NCBI GenBank assembly: GCA_035622275.1
Contig: DASPVQ010000014.1
Span: 48,996-112,995, forward strand
Length of the DNA: 64,000 nt
From: Thermoplasmata archaeon
GTDB lineage: Archaea > Thermoplasmatota > Thermoplasmata > Lutacidiplasmatales > UBA184
Direction: 5' to 3'
The notes under the pieces were generated by a model. The model was not told the origin of the DNA, did no database searches, and worked only from the letters and a program-made list of their open reading frames with translations. The position numbers and the translations under genes were made by a program. This document shows, in pieces, positions 15,831-23,085 of the stretch (the stretch's first letter is position 1; each line of letters opens with the position of its first letter).

Positions 15831-16202
15831 CTACTTCTTCAGGGTCGGGAAGCTGGACGCGAGCTCCTCGAGCAGCGACTTCGCCTCGCCCGCCTCGACG
15901 ATCGCGACGCTCGCGGCGGACTTCGAGAGACCGGCGGACTGTCCCAGCCGCTGCTTCTTGGGGACGTAGACGTACGGGATCCGCTTCTCCTCGCAGAGCA
16001 TCGGGACGTGGACCAGGATCTCGACCGGGTCGACGTCCTCGGCCATCACGACGAGCTTCGCCTCGGCGCGCTCGCTCGACTTCGTCACTTCGTTCGTGCC
16101 GACACGCACCTTGCCGGTCTCGCTCGCGATCTGCACGAGCTGGAGGGCCTTGTCGGCGATGTCGCTCGGGGTCTCGAACCGTACGTAGATCGGTCGTGCC
16201 AT
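15831..16202 (-). CDS. rpl7ae: Ribosomal protein L7Ae
   Basis: Kink-turn RNA-binding protein of the large subunit, box C/D and H/ACA RNPs and RNase P in archaea. Seen: [25 protein letters not shown] (RNA-contacting GTNEVTK), [29 protein letters not shown] and [17 protein letters not shown]. At 123 aa it is complete. ATG at 16202 has a GAGG ribosome-binding element six bases upstream and, unlike most genes here, a leader of about 47 nt from a TATA box at 16272-16280. Confidence 0.97.
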   Translation of the reverse strand: MARPIYVRFETPSDIADKALQLVQIASETGKVRVGTNEVTKSSERAEAKLVVMAEDVDPVEILVHVPMLCEEKRIPYVYVPKKQRLGQSAGLSKSAASVAIVEAGEAKSLLEELASSFPTLKK

Positions 16203-16280
16203 GGGCTGCCTCGCATCAGCGGGCCCGAGGAGGGCCCTCTGCTCACGGGTGGGGCCTCCCTACGAACTCCGCTATTTAAC
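16203..16280 (-). promoter_or_regulatory. L7Ae promoter and structured leader
   Basis: On the minus strand GTTAAATAG (16272-16280) is a TATA box, predicting transcription from about 16249 and a leader of about 47 nt. The leader contains a GGGCCC/GGGCCC hairpin with a 5-nt loop (16221-16237), extended by CAG/CTG across an A-G mismatch, next to GTGAGC and GCTGATGCGAG elements that resemble box C/D-like kink-turn sequences. L7Ae is known to autoregulate through a leader kink-turn in Sulfolobus; a similar role is inferred here. Confidence 0.45.
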
Positions 16281-16920
16281 GATGCGCGGCCACCTCGCCG
16301 AGGAACTCGAGCGTGCGCTGCCAAGCGCGTGCGGCGGTCGCCGGGTCGTGGCCCTCCCAGCCCGGTCGGTGGAAGGCGTGGCGGACGCCGGGATACAGCT
16401 CGACCGTGGCGCGCTTCTTCCAGCGCGCCGCGGCGGGCAAGAGCTCGGCGAACGCCCAGGGCGTGACGCGCTCGTCCTCGCTCGCGAGGATCAGGAGCGC
16501 CGGCCCACTGAGCCCCGCCACGTCGTCCGCCCGGTCGATGCGACCGTAGTAGTCGACCACGAACTGGAACGGCCGCTGGGTCGCGGCATACAGCGCGTAG
16601 CCGCCCCCCATGCAGAAGCCGAGCGTCCCGATCCGCGCGTGCGGCACGAGGCGGCGCTGGACCGCGATCCGCGCCTCGTCGATCCGCGCGAGGACCCCCT
16701 CATCGGTGAGGTTCGAGCGCAGACGCAGCGCCGCCTCTAGGTCCGTGGCCTGCTGACCGCCGTACAGATCGACCGTCGTCGCCGGATAGCCGGAGTGGGC
16801 GAGCGACTCGGCGACCGAGCGCACGTAGCCATCGCGACCGAACACCTCGTGGACGACGACGACGCCGAGGGAGCCCTTCTCCCCGAACACCTCGGGTGCC
16901 CCGGCGCTCCCGGCCGCCAC
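16276..16920 (-). CDS. Dienelactone hydrolase family protein
   Basis: 214-aa alpha/beta hydrolase of the dienelactone hydrolase family. The triad is complete: Cys103 in GFCMGGGYAL, Asp149 in ASEDERV and His181 in GVRHAFHRPGW, with VVVHEVFG (Glu25) matching the glutamate that positions the nucleophile. Natural substrates of archaeal members are mostly unknown; carboxymethylenebutenolidase is only the type activity. The GTG start at 16920 follows the tyrS stop by 33 bp, so it probably rides the tyrS transcript. Its stop overlaps the L7Ae promoter region. Confidence 0.87.
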   Translation of the reverse strand: MAAGSAGAPEVFGEKGSLGVVVVHEVFGRDGYVRSVAESLAHSGYPATTVDLYGGQQATDLEAALRLRSNLTDEGVLARIDEARIAVQRRLVPHARIGTLGFCMGGGYALYAATQRPFQFVVDYYGRIDRADDVAGLSGPALLILASEDERVTPWAFAELLPAAARWKKRATVELYPGVRHAFHRPGWEGHDPATAARAWQRTLEFLGEVAAHR

Positions 16921-16953
16921 GGATCCGTCCCGGACGCCCAGACTCGCCCTCGC

Positions 16954-18018
16954 TCAAATGCTCGCACCCGGCGCGCGGAACGAGGCCGGGCCGAGCTCCG
17001 GGTGCGCCGAGAAGTAGGCGCGCGGCCGCGCGACCAGTCGCGCGAGCGCGGACGCGAGCGCGCCCTTCACGTCCTGCGGGTGGAGCGAGCCCGCCCGCCA
17101 GGCCTCCGTGAACGCCGCCGCGGTCTCGAAGGTCACGGGGCCACCGTGCGCGGCTCGCCGATCGATCGCGAAGCGGGACTCCCACGGGAAGACGATGTAG
17201 CGCACGGCCTCGACCACGGGGTTCCCATCGACCTCCTTCGGTGGGCAGAAGGCGCCCGCGACGCGCTCGCGGATCTCGTCCTCCGGGGCGGTCAGCGGGA
17301 TCGAGGTGCCGGGGTCCGACTTCGACATCTTTCGCTCGGTCGTCCCCTCGCTCGGGTCCATCCGGCCCCCGCCCTTGAGCGAGGAGAGCAGCGGGGTGTG
17401 GATCGCCGTCGGGACCGGCCAACCATAGTGGTGGGCGACCTCGCGCGCCAGCACATGGGCGCGCCGCTGGTCGAGACCCCCGTAGGCGATCTCGACCGGG
17501 AGCTCGAAGATGTCCGCCGCCTGCATCGACGGGTAGAACAGCTTGGCGGAGTCGAGGTTCGTCTCCGACTCGTCCCGGCCCATGATCGACATCGCCCGCT
17601 TCGTGCGCGCCAGCGAGGTCGCCTTCGCGACCCGAACGACCCGCGCCCAGTAGTCCGAGCGACCGGTGAGTTCGTGCGCCCAGCGGAAGCGCACGCGCTC
17701 GGGGTCCGCGCCGAGCGACGTGAACGCGGCCTGCATGTACCGGCCGCACGCCTCGATGCGGGCGAGGTCGCCGCCGAGCTTGTCGTTGATCCAGGCGTGC
17801 CAGTCGGCGAGGAAGACGGTGACGTCGCAGCCGGCGTCGGCGAGGTCGAGGACCTTGCGCGCCGTGATCAGGTGGGCGATGGTGAAGCTGCCGGACGGCT
17901 CGAAGCCGATGTAGGCGCGCGGCCGTTGGACGCGCGCGAAGAGCGCGGTGACCTCCTCCGGGGTCAGGACCTCGGCGGTGTCCCGGACGACTCGATCGAC
18001 CCGCGCGTCACGGTCCAT
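16954..18018 (-). CDS. tyrS: Tyrosyl-tRNA synthetase
   Basis: Class I aminoacyl-tRNA synthetase charging tRNA-Tyr. The ATP motif region is YIGFEPSGSFTIAHL at residues 36-50 (degenerate HIGH), the tyrosine pocket is FYPSMQAADIFEL with YGGLDQRRAHVLARE at 161-193, and KMSKS is at 230-234. The length of 354 aa and lack of a C-terminal S4 domain fit the archaeal/eukaryotic type. TrpRS is the closest alternative, but the GLDQRR motif supports Tyr. ATG at 18018 lies 25 bp from a TATA box GATAAATAG (18039-18047), so it is leaderless, and it is divergent from the coiled-coil ATPase gene. Confidence 0.93.
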   Translation of the reverse strand: MDRDARVDRVVRDTAEVLTPEEVTALFARVQRPRAYIGFEPSGSFTIAHLITARKVLDLADAGCDVTVFLADWHAWINDKLGGDLARIEACGRYMQAAFTSLGADPERVRFRWAHELTGRSDYWARVVRVAKATSLARTKRAMSIMGRDESETNLDSAKLFYPSMQAADIFELPVEIAYGGLDQRRAHVLAREVAHHYGWPVPTAIHTPLLSSLKGGGRMDPSEGTTERKMSKSDPGTSIPLTAPEDEIRERVAGAFCPPKEVDGNPVVEAVRYIVFPWESRFAIDRRAAHGGPVTFETAAAFTEAWRAGSLHPQDVKGALASALARLVARPRAYFSAHPELGPASFRAPGASI

Positions 18019-18038
18019 GGGCCCGGGGAACGGATTGC

Positions 18039-18106
18039 CTATTTATCGCGTGGTCGCCGGCGCCGCCCGGTCGCCGAGGGGCCCGGCCGTCGGTGATATA
18101 TATTAA
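18039..18106. promoter_or_regulatory. Divergent promoters of tyrS and the coiled-coil ATPase gene
   Basis: Two AT-rich elements stand out of GC-rich sequence: a minus-strand GATAAATAG (18039-18047) serving tyrS, and a plus-strand GATATATATTAAG (about 18095-18107) 37-50 bp upstream of the ATG at 18144. The spacing suits independent divergent TATA promoters. Confidence 0.6.
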
Positions 18107-18143
18107 GACCCCGCGGCGAGCTAGTACGATTCCCTAGCTCTCC

Positions 18144-20396
18144 ATGAACGACGGCGCGGCGGAGGGGATCTCGGCTCCGAGCGCCTCCGTCCGAACGGCC
18201 GACGCCGGCGCGCTCGCGAAGGCGCTCGGCGTGGGAACGGACACGGCGGAGACGCTGATCGCCGCGGGCTACGCCTCGACCGAGCAGGTCCGCGGGATGT
18301 CGGAGAGCGCGCTCGAGCAGCTCGGCGTGGCGACCGCCGACGTCGAACGGATCCGCCACCCGGAGCCGGGCGGGGCCACCGGGGCCCCGGTCGTCGACCC
18401 CGATCGGATCGTCGAACGCTGGGCGGGGACGGTCCGCAAGGCGGAGCGCCCGCGACGGCGGCGGGTCACGATCCCGTCGAAGGGCTCGACGGACACGCTG
18501 CGCAAGTGGGTCGATGGGGACGACGGGGCGCTCGAGGAGTGGATTCAGTCGAGCGAGACCCCGCGGGCGTCGACCGGCCCGGCCGCCGTCCCGACGCACC
18601 GCTTCGAGACCGCGGAGCCCGGGCGCGCGCGACCGGACGCGGCCGCCACACCGGTCCTCGAGCGAGAGGAGACCGTCGTGCGCTGGCTCACCGGTCTGCT
18701 CGACCGCGTCAAGACCGACCAGTTCGATCCCTCCGCCCTGATCCAGGAGTCCCAGGATCTCCAGCGGCAGTTGTTCGACGAGCGCACGAAGCGCAAGCAG
18801 CTCGAAGAGGAGGTCGAGCACGTGAAGCGGGGCTCGATCGCGGTCATCAAGTACGTGCGCTCGCACGAGGCGAAGGAGCGCGAGGTCGCCGTCCGGGCGA
18901 AGGACGACGAGATCGCGGAGATGAAGCTGCGGCTCCTCGCCCTGGAGGGGGCGGAGTCGTCGCCCGAGCGCGCGGCGGTGCCGGCCCCCGCCGGTGGCCC
19001 GAGCGCTCGCCCCACCCCCGAGGCGATCGAGAAGGCCTCCCGCGAACTCGAGGGCCGCCTGCGCGAAGAGTTCTCCGAGCGCGAGCACGCCTACATCGAG
19101 CGAGAGACCGACCTGCGTCGCCGCTCGGTCCAGCTCGAGAGCGAGGTGCGCAACCTCCATGCGGAGCTCGAGCGCTCGCGCGAGCGCGGAGAGATCCTCG
19201 CGGGGAACAGCGCGGCGATCGGGGCGAGCGTCGACCAGCGGCTGAAGGAGGTCGACCAGCGCGAGCGCGATCTGCTCGCCCGCGAGAACGAGCTGCGCAC
19301 CCGCTTCGAGGAGATCCGGATCCACGCGGACGAGATCGATCGACGCCGCTCGCCCCTCGAGGTCAAGGAGCGGGAGCTCGCCGTCACCGACCAGCAGCTC
19401 CAGGCGCGTCAGCAGGCGCTCGACTCGGAGGCGCGACGAATCGAGGGGCTCCGCCAGGACCTCGCCGGCTCCGGTGGCGCCAACGCCTCGGAGGAGGCGC
19501 GCCGGGTCGAGGCGCTGCTCGGGGAGCTCCGTTCGAAGGAGGAGCTCCTGAGGGCCCGCGAGGCCGTGATCGCGAAGCGCCAGGCCGAGCTCGAGAAGCT
19601 CGCGTTGCGCGGCTCCTCGGCGGAATCGGACTCGAGCGCCCCCGAGCCGGCACCGACCGCCGAGGTGAAGGTCAAGAGCGGGATCCGGCGGCTCGACGAC
19701 CTGCTCTACGGTGGCTTCCCGGTCGCGACGCAGCTCCTGATCAACGGACCGGCGCACACGGGCAAGGACGTGCTCGCGCGCCTGTTCTCGGTCGAGGGCC
19801 TCCGGCTCGACATCCCCTCGATCTGGGTCGTCACCGACTCGACCTGGAACCAGGTCCGCGACGATCTCGCGGCGCTCTATCCGAAGTACGCCGACGCGGA
19901 GAAGGCCGGGATGGTCCGGTTCGTCGACCTCTACTCGCGCAGCGTCGTCGGCAGCCCGACGGCCGCCCCGGGCGTCCGGATGCTCTCGTCCACCGACAAG
20001 GGAGTGCTCGAGCAGATCGGCCAGATCGTCAACGGCTACTCCGAGGAGCTCAAGGAGAAGTTCTCGACCTACCGCCTGATCTTCGAGTCGGTGTCGACCG
20101 TCACGGCCTACCTCGACACCGCGTCGACGTTCCGCTTCCTCCAGCCGTTCATCGGCCGGCGCAAGATCGACCAGGCGGTCGCCTACTACGTGCTCGACCG
20201 GGGGATGCACTCGGACGCGGACCTCGAGACGCTCGAGCACATGGTCGACGGCTCGCTCAACTTGAAGGTCGAGCAGCTCAAGACGTTCCTCTCGGTCAAG
20301 GGCGTCGGCGAGACCCAGTCGCGGGCGTGGATCGGCTACACGTTCACCAAGCGCTCGCTCAACCTGGGCTCGTTCAGCCTCGACCACATCCGCTAG
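18144..20396 (+). CDS. Coiled-coil protein with C-terminal KaiC/RecA-like ATPase domain
   Basis: 750-aa protein with three parts. Residues 14-70 form a helix-hairpin-helix/SAM-like domain (DTAETLIAAGYASTEQVRGM). Residues about 180-500 are highly charged coiled coil with an interruption near 270-290. Residues 510-750 are a KaiC/FlaH/RAD55-like RecA fold (SGIRRLDDLLYGGFPVATQL). The P-loop reads GPAHTGKD, with Asp replacing the usual Thr/Ser after Lys, and the Walker B strand is LIFESVS, with Glu instead of Asp. These changes suggest weak or no ATP hydrolysis. The architecture recalls archaeal KaiC-like scaffold proteins; no function is established. It is strongly promoted (TATA at 18095-18107) and precedes the SRP RNA. 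Confidence 0.75.
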   Translation: MNDGAAEGISAPSASVRTADAGALAKALGVGTDTAETLIAAGYASTEQVRGMSESALEQLGVATADVERIRHPEPGGATGAPVVDPDRIVERWAGTVRKAERPRRRRVTIPSKGSTDTLRKWVDGDDGALEEWIQSSETPRASTGPAAVPTHRFETAEPGRARPDAAATPVLEREETVVRWLTGLLDRVKTDQFDPSALIQESQDLQRQLFDERTKRKQLEEEVEHVKRGSIAVIKYVRSHEAKEREVAVRAKDDEIAEMKLRLLALEGAESSPERAAVPAPAGGPSARPTPEAIEKASRELEGRLREEFSEREHAYIERETDLRRRSVQLESEVRNLHAELERSRERGEILAGNSAAIGASVDQRLKEVDQRERDLLARENELRTRFEEIRIHADEIDRRRSPLEVKERELAVTDQQLQARQQALDSEARRIEGLRQDLAGSGGANASEEARRVEALLGELRSKEELLRAREAVIAKRQAELEKLALRGSSAESDSSAPEPAPTAEVKVKSGIRRLDDLLYGGFPVATQLLINGPAHTGKDVLARLFSVEGLRLDIPSIWVVTDSTWNQVRDDLAALYPKYADAEKAGMVRFVDLYSRSVVGSPTAAPGVRMLSSTDKGVLEQIGQIVNGYSEELKEKFSTYRLIFESVSTVTAYLDTASTFRFLQPFIGRRKIDQAVAYYVLDRGMHSDADLETLEHMVDGSLNLKVEQLKTFLSVKGVGETQSRAWIGYTFTKRSLNLGSFSLDHIR

Positions 20397-20430
20397 CGCC
20401 GTCGCCGCGAGCGCGGCGGGCGGTACGAAC

Positions 20431-20440
20431 GGCTAAGTAG
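20431..20440 (+). promoter_or_regulatory. TATA-like promoter of the SRP RNA gene
   Basis: GGCTAAGTAG centred about 26 bp before the predicted 5' end of the SRP RNA at 20462. The element has the same GCTAAG core seen upstream of other genes in the window. Confidence 0.5.
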
Positions 20441-20461
20441 GGGCCCGACGGTCGATGCGCC

Positions 20462-20772
20462 GCTAGGCTGGACCGGGGGGTTGGGCGTCCCCTTACACAC
20501 CGAAACCGTCCTTAGCGGGGGTGACAGGCAGGAGCGACGTTCGGGCGGGCAACGTGTCTCGCGTGGCCTCGTAGACGCTCTGTTCCGCTGGGCCGCGGGC
20601 ACCGCGACGAGCGCTCGGAGGAGCGCCCTAGCGGTTATCCATCACGGGCACCGGGTTAGGTCCTGACGGGAGCAGCCTTACCGTGACCCGTCGACGCTGG
20701 CGGGGCGACGGGGCCGAGGGGTCCGCGGGGTCTCCACGCCGCCCATCCGAACGGCAATCCTGCCGGCCTAGC
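20462..20772 (+). ncRNA. ffs: Signal recognition particle RNA (archaeal 7S RNA)
   Basis: About 311 nt. The ends pair as helix 1: CTAGGCTGG (20463-20471) with CCGGCCTAG (20763-20771), plus the flanking G20462-C20772 pair. The Alu-domain loops are recognisable in GACCGGGGGGTTGGGCG and CACCGAAACCG (about 20471-20512). The conserved S-domain helix 8 that binds SRP54 reads GGTTAGGTCCTGACGGGAGC, continuing AGCC, near 20654-20677; its apical tetraloop appears to be UGAC (URRC type) instead of the common GGAA. The RNA scaffolds SRP19 and SRP54 for co-translational membrane targeting. The whole interval between the ATPase gene and the 98-aa gene is explained by this RNA and two promoters. Confidence 0.9.
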
Positions 20773-20851
20773 ATGTCGCCCGATCGCCCCGCGGGGACGG
20801 GAGATTTAAGTAAGCGACCCGAGCGTTCTGCATCCGATAGCACGCGCGACG

Positions 20852-21148
20852 ATGCATAGCTACCTCGACCTGTTCTTCTCGAGCGACGGCGTCTCGCCGC
20901 TCGAGATCTCCGACCGCCTGCGGGCCTCGGCCGGCCTCGCCTTCATCATCGGCCCGCACGACATCGCCTTCGAGTGGCACACGGTCGAGGAGTTCCGCGA
21001 CAAGCTCTCGAGAGTGCACGCCGCGCTCCGCGGCACCGGCGCGTTCTACCGGATCGAGACCGTCAGCGACGAGCCCGGTTTCATCGAGCCGATCACCTGG
21101 CCCCCGCCGCCGATGGCCGGCCGGCATCCGACCCACCCGGGTTACTAG
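20852..21148 (+). CDS. Conserved hypothetical protein, 98 aa
   Basis: Not recognised. A small soluble protein with an alpha/beta pattern: SPLEISDRLRASAGLAFI, HDIAFEWHTVEEFRDKLSRVHAALRG and FYRIETVSD, ending in a proline-rich tail (ITWPPPPMAG). No cysteines, membrane segments or catalytic motifs. ATG at 20852 follows an ATTTAAGTAA TATA-like box (20810-20819) at a distance giving a leader of about 12 nt, which supports a real expressed gene. It lies directly downstream of the SRP RNA. Confidence 0.65.
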   Translation: MHSYLDLFFSSDGVSPLEISDRLRASAGLAFIIGPHDIAFEWHTVEEFRDKLSRVHAALRGTGAFYRIETVSDEPGFIEPITWPPPPMAGRHPTHPGY

Positions 21149-21151
21149 GCC

Positions 21152-21175
21152 CCCACCCCCCCGTTTCCACTGGAA
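21152..21175. repeat. Inverted repeat, left copy, flanking the thioesterase gene
   Basis: The C-rich stretch 21152-21174 is the reverse complement of 21742-21764 at 21 of 23 positions. Both copies contain a TCCA(C/G)TGGA core and a run of seven G/C. The pair brackets the thioesterase gene and its promoter. Confidence 0.55.
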
Positions 21176-21181
21176 CCCACC

Positions 21182-21637
21182 CTACCAGCCCTCGGTCGCG
21201 GGGTCGATCGCGTCCCGCTCCAGGCGCGCGCGGCGATCGACGGGGATGGGCTTCTTCGCCCGGATCGCGTAGTCGTAGCAGACGATGACGGTCCGGCCCT
21301 GAGCCGTGACCGTGGTCGTGCCGTCGACGCAAAAGCGGTAGAGCAGCGCGAAGCTGGAGGTGCCCAGCGGACGGGCCGGGGCGACCTCGCCGAGCAGCGT
21401 GTCGCCGTAGCCGACCGGGGCTCGGTAGCGGCAGGCTGCCTCGGCGATGATGATGTCGAGGTGGCGGGGGTCCCGGGTACCGAGGAGCGAGAGGTAGTAC
21501 TCGCAGCGCAGCGTCTCCATATAGGGAAAGTACGCCGCGTGGTTGAGGTGGTTGAGGACGTCGAGATCGTGGTACGGTACGACGAAGCGACGGCGGACCG
21601 GCCAGGGCGCCGCGGACGTCACTATCTCCGGGGACAT
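21182..21637 (-). CDS. 4-hydroxybenzoyl-CoA thioesterase-like (hotdog fold) protein
   Basis: 151-aa single hotdog-domain acyl-CoA thioesterase. VPYHDLDVLNHLNHAAYFPY at residues about 18-37 is the 4HBT active-site motif (Asp, with the HxxY/F pattern). It is followed by ETLRCEYYLSLLG, IIAEAACRYRAPVGYGD, TSSFALLYRF and RTVIVCYDY. Acyl specificity is unknown. ATG at 21637 is 28 bp from the palindromic TATA box at 21661-21670, so it is leaderless, and the longer open frame upstream is not used. Divergent from the serine hydroxymethyltransferase gene. Confidence 0.85.
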   Translation of the reverse strand: MSPEIVTSAAPWPVRRRFVVPYHDLDVLNHLNHAAYFPYMETLRCEYYLSLLGTRDPRHLDIIIAEAACRYRAPVGYGDTLLGEVAPARPLGTSSFALLYRFCVDGTTTVTAQGRTVIVCYDYAIRAKKPIPVDRRARLERDAIDPATEGW

Positions 21638-21660
21638 CGCGCGGCGCGGACGCCCACGGC

Positions 21661-21670
21661 CCATATATGG
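21661..21670. promoter_or_regulatory. Palindromic, probably bidirectional TATA element
   Basis: CCATATATGG is a perfect 10-bp palindrome centred 28 bp from the thioesterase ATG (21637) on the minus strand. On the plus strand it would start transcription near 21692, before the glyA starts at 21721 and 21793. One TATA box may serve both divergent genes. Confidence 0.55.
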
Positions 21671-21720
21671 CCACGAGGGGCTGGGGGCCCCGCGCGAGCC
21701 GTCGCACGGCCGCCACGAGC

Positions 21721-23085
21721 ATGACCCCCGCGGCGCAGGACTCCACTGGAAACCGGGGGGTGGGTGAGGCGACCGCGCCCGCCAGCGAGGGGATGGCGGC
21801 CGTCGTCGCCCGCGTGCGCGAGACCACCCGTCGCCACTCGGCCCGCTTCGAGCGGGCAATCCCGCTCATCGCGAGCGAGAACCTGCTCTCGCCCTACGCC
21901 AAGGAGCTCCTGATCAGCGATCTCCACTCGCGCTACGCCGAGGGACTTCCGGGGGAGCGCTACTACGAGGGCAACGAGCAGGTCGACGAGATCGAGACGA
22001 CGTGCCTGGCCCTCGCGCGACGCGTGTTCCGCTGCTCGTTCGCGGACGTGCGACCGATCTCGGGGACGGTGGCGAACCTCGCCGTCCTCAAGGCGCTCGG
22101 CGAGCCCGGCGACCTGGTCGGAACGAGCCGCCTCGCCGACGGCGCCCACATCTCCAGCGCCTCGTTCGGCGCCTTCGGCCTGCGCGGCGTGAAGCCGGTC
22201 TACTACGCGTGGGACGCGGAGCGGATGACGATCGACGTCGCGCGCACGCGCGAGATCCTGCGGGCCGTCCGACCGAAGCTGTGCCTGTTCGGCCTGTCGC
22301 TCTTCCTGTTCCCGTTGCCGATCGAGGAGCTCCGTCCCACGCTCGAGGAGATCGGCGCCCGGGGCTGGTACGATGGCGCCCACGTCCTCGGGCTGATCGC
22401 CGGCGGCGAGTTCCAGGACCCGCTGCGCGAGGGCTGCCAGGTGATCAGCGCGTCGACGCACAAGACCCTCCCGGGCCCCCAGCACGGGATCCTGCTCGGC
22501 GACGGCCTCGACGCGGAGGCGACCAGGCGCCTGCAGTCCGGCGCGTTCCCCGGCGTCACGAGCAACCACCACCTCAACGCGATGGCGGCCCTCGCCGTGA
22601 GCCTCGCCGAGCAGCTCGAATTCGGCCGGGACTACGCCCGGCAGACGGTCGCCAACGCCCGCGCTCTCGCGCAGGCGCTCCACGACCGGGGTTTCGACGT
22701 CCTGGCGGCCGACCTCGGCTTCACCCGCTCGCACACGATCGCGCTCCGCGTCGAGCACGAGGGAGGCGGCGAGGACGTCGCGCGACGGCTCGCCGCCAGC
22801 GGGATCATCTCGAACAAGAACCTGCTGCCCGGCGACAAGAGCCCGAAGCACCCCGGCGGGATCCGGCTCGGCACGCCCGAGGTCACCCGGGTCGGCATGC
22901 GCGAGGCGGAGATGGCCCGCATCGCCGAGCTGTTCGACGACCTGTTGCATCGCGGTCGGCCGCCGGAGGCCGTGGCGAGCGCCGCCGCCGAGCTCAAGCG
23001 CGACTTCACGACGCTGCGCTACTGCTTCGCCGCCGGCGAGGCCGCCTACCGCTACTACGACCTGGTCGGGCGGGACCCCGCCTAG
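21721..23085 (+). CDS. glyA: Serine hydroxymethyltransferase
   Basis: PLP enzyme that converts serine to glycine while charging a pterin one-carbon carrier. Seen: IPLIASENLLSPYAKELL, SRYAEGLPGERYYEGNEQVDEIE, YDGAHVLGLIAGGEFQ, the Schiff-base lysine in STHKTLPGPQHG, GVTSNHHLNAMAAL and GGIRLGTPEVTRVGM. Start choice is uncertain: ATG 21667 overlaps the TATA box and is excluded, 21721 gives 454 aa, and 21793 gives 430 aa and matches the usual family N-terminus. Its stop shares a CTAG with the stop of the convergent surface-protein gene. Confidence 0.93.
   Translation: MTPAAQDSTGNRGVGEATAPASEGMAAVVARVRETTRRHSARFERAIPLIASENLLSPYAKELLISDLHSRYAEGLPGERYYEGNEQVDEIETTCLALARRVFRCSFADVRPISGTVANLAVLKALGEPGDLVGTSRLADGAHISSASFGAFGLRGVKPVYYAWDAERMTIDVARTREILRAVRPKLCLFGLSLFLFPLPIEELRPTLEEIGARGWYDGAHVLGLIAGGEFQDPLREGCQVISASTHKTLPGPQHGILLGDGLDAEATRRLQSGAFPGVTSNHHLNAMAALAVSLAEQLEFGRDYARQTVANARALAQALHDRGFDVLAADLGFTRSHTIALRVEHEGGGEDVARRLAASGIISNKNLLPGDKSPKHPGGIRLGTPEVTRVGMREAEMARIAELFDDLLHRGRPPEAVASAAAELKRDFTTLRYCFAAGEAAYRYYDLVGRDPA
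21742..21764. repeat. Inverted repeat, right copy
   Basis: Partner of the repeat at 21152-21174 (21 of 23 matches in inverted orientation). It lies in the 5' part of the glyA frame, upstream of the alternative start at 21793. Confidence 0.55.

Noticed and set aside
18039..20387. 782-aa open frame antisense to the coiled-coil ATPase gene
   Set aside because: It mirrors the repetitive codons of the coiled coil; the plus-strand gene has a TATA box and recognisable domains.
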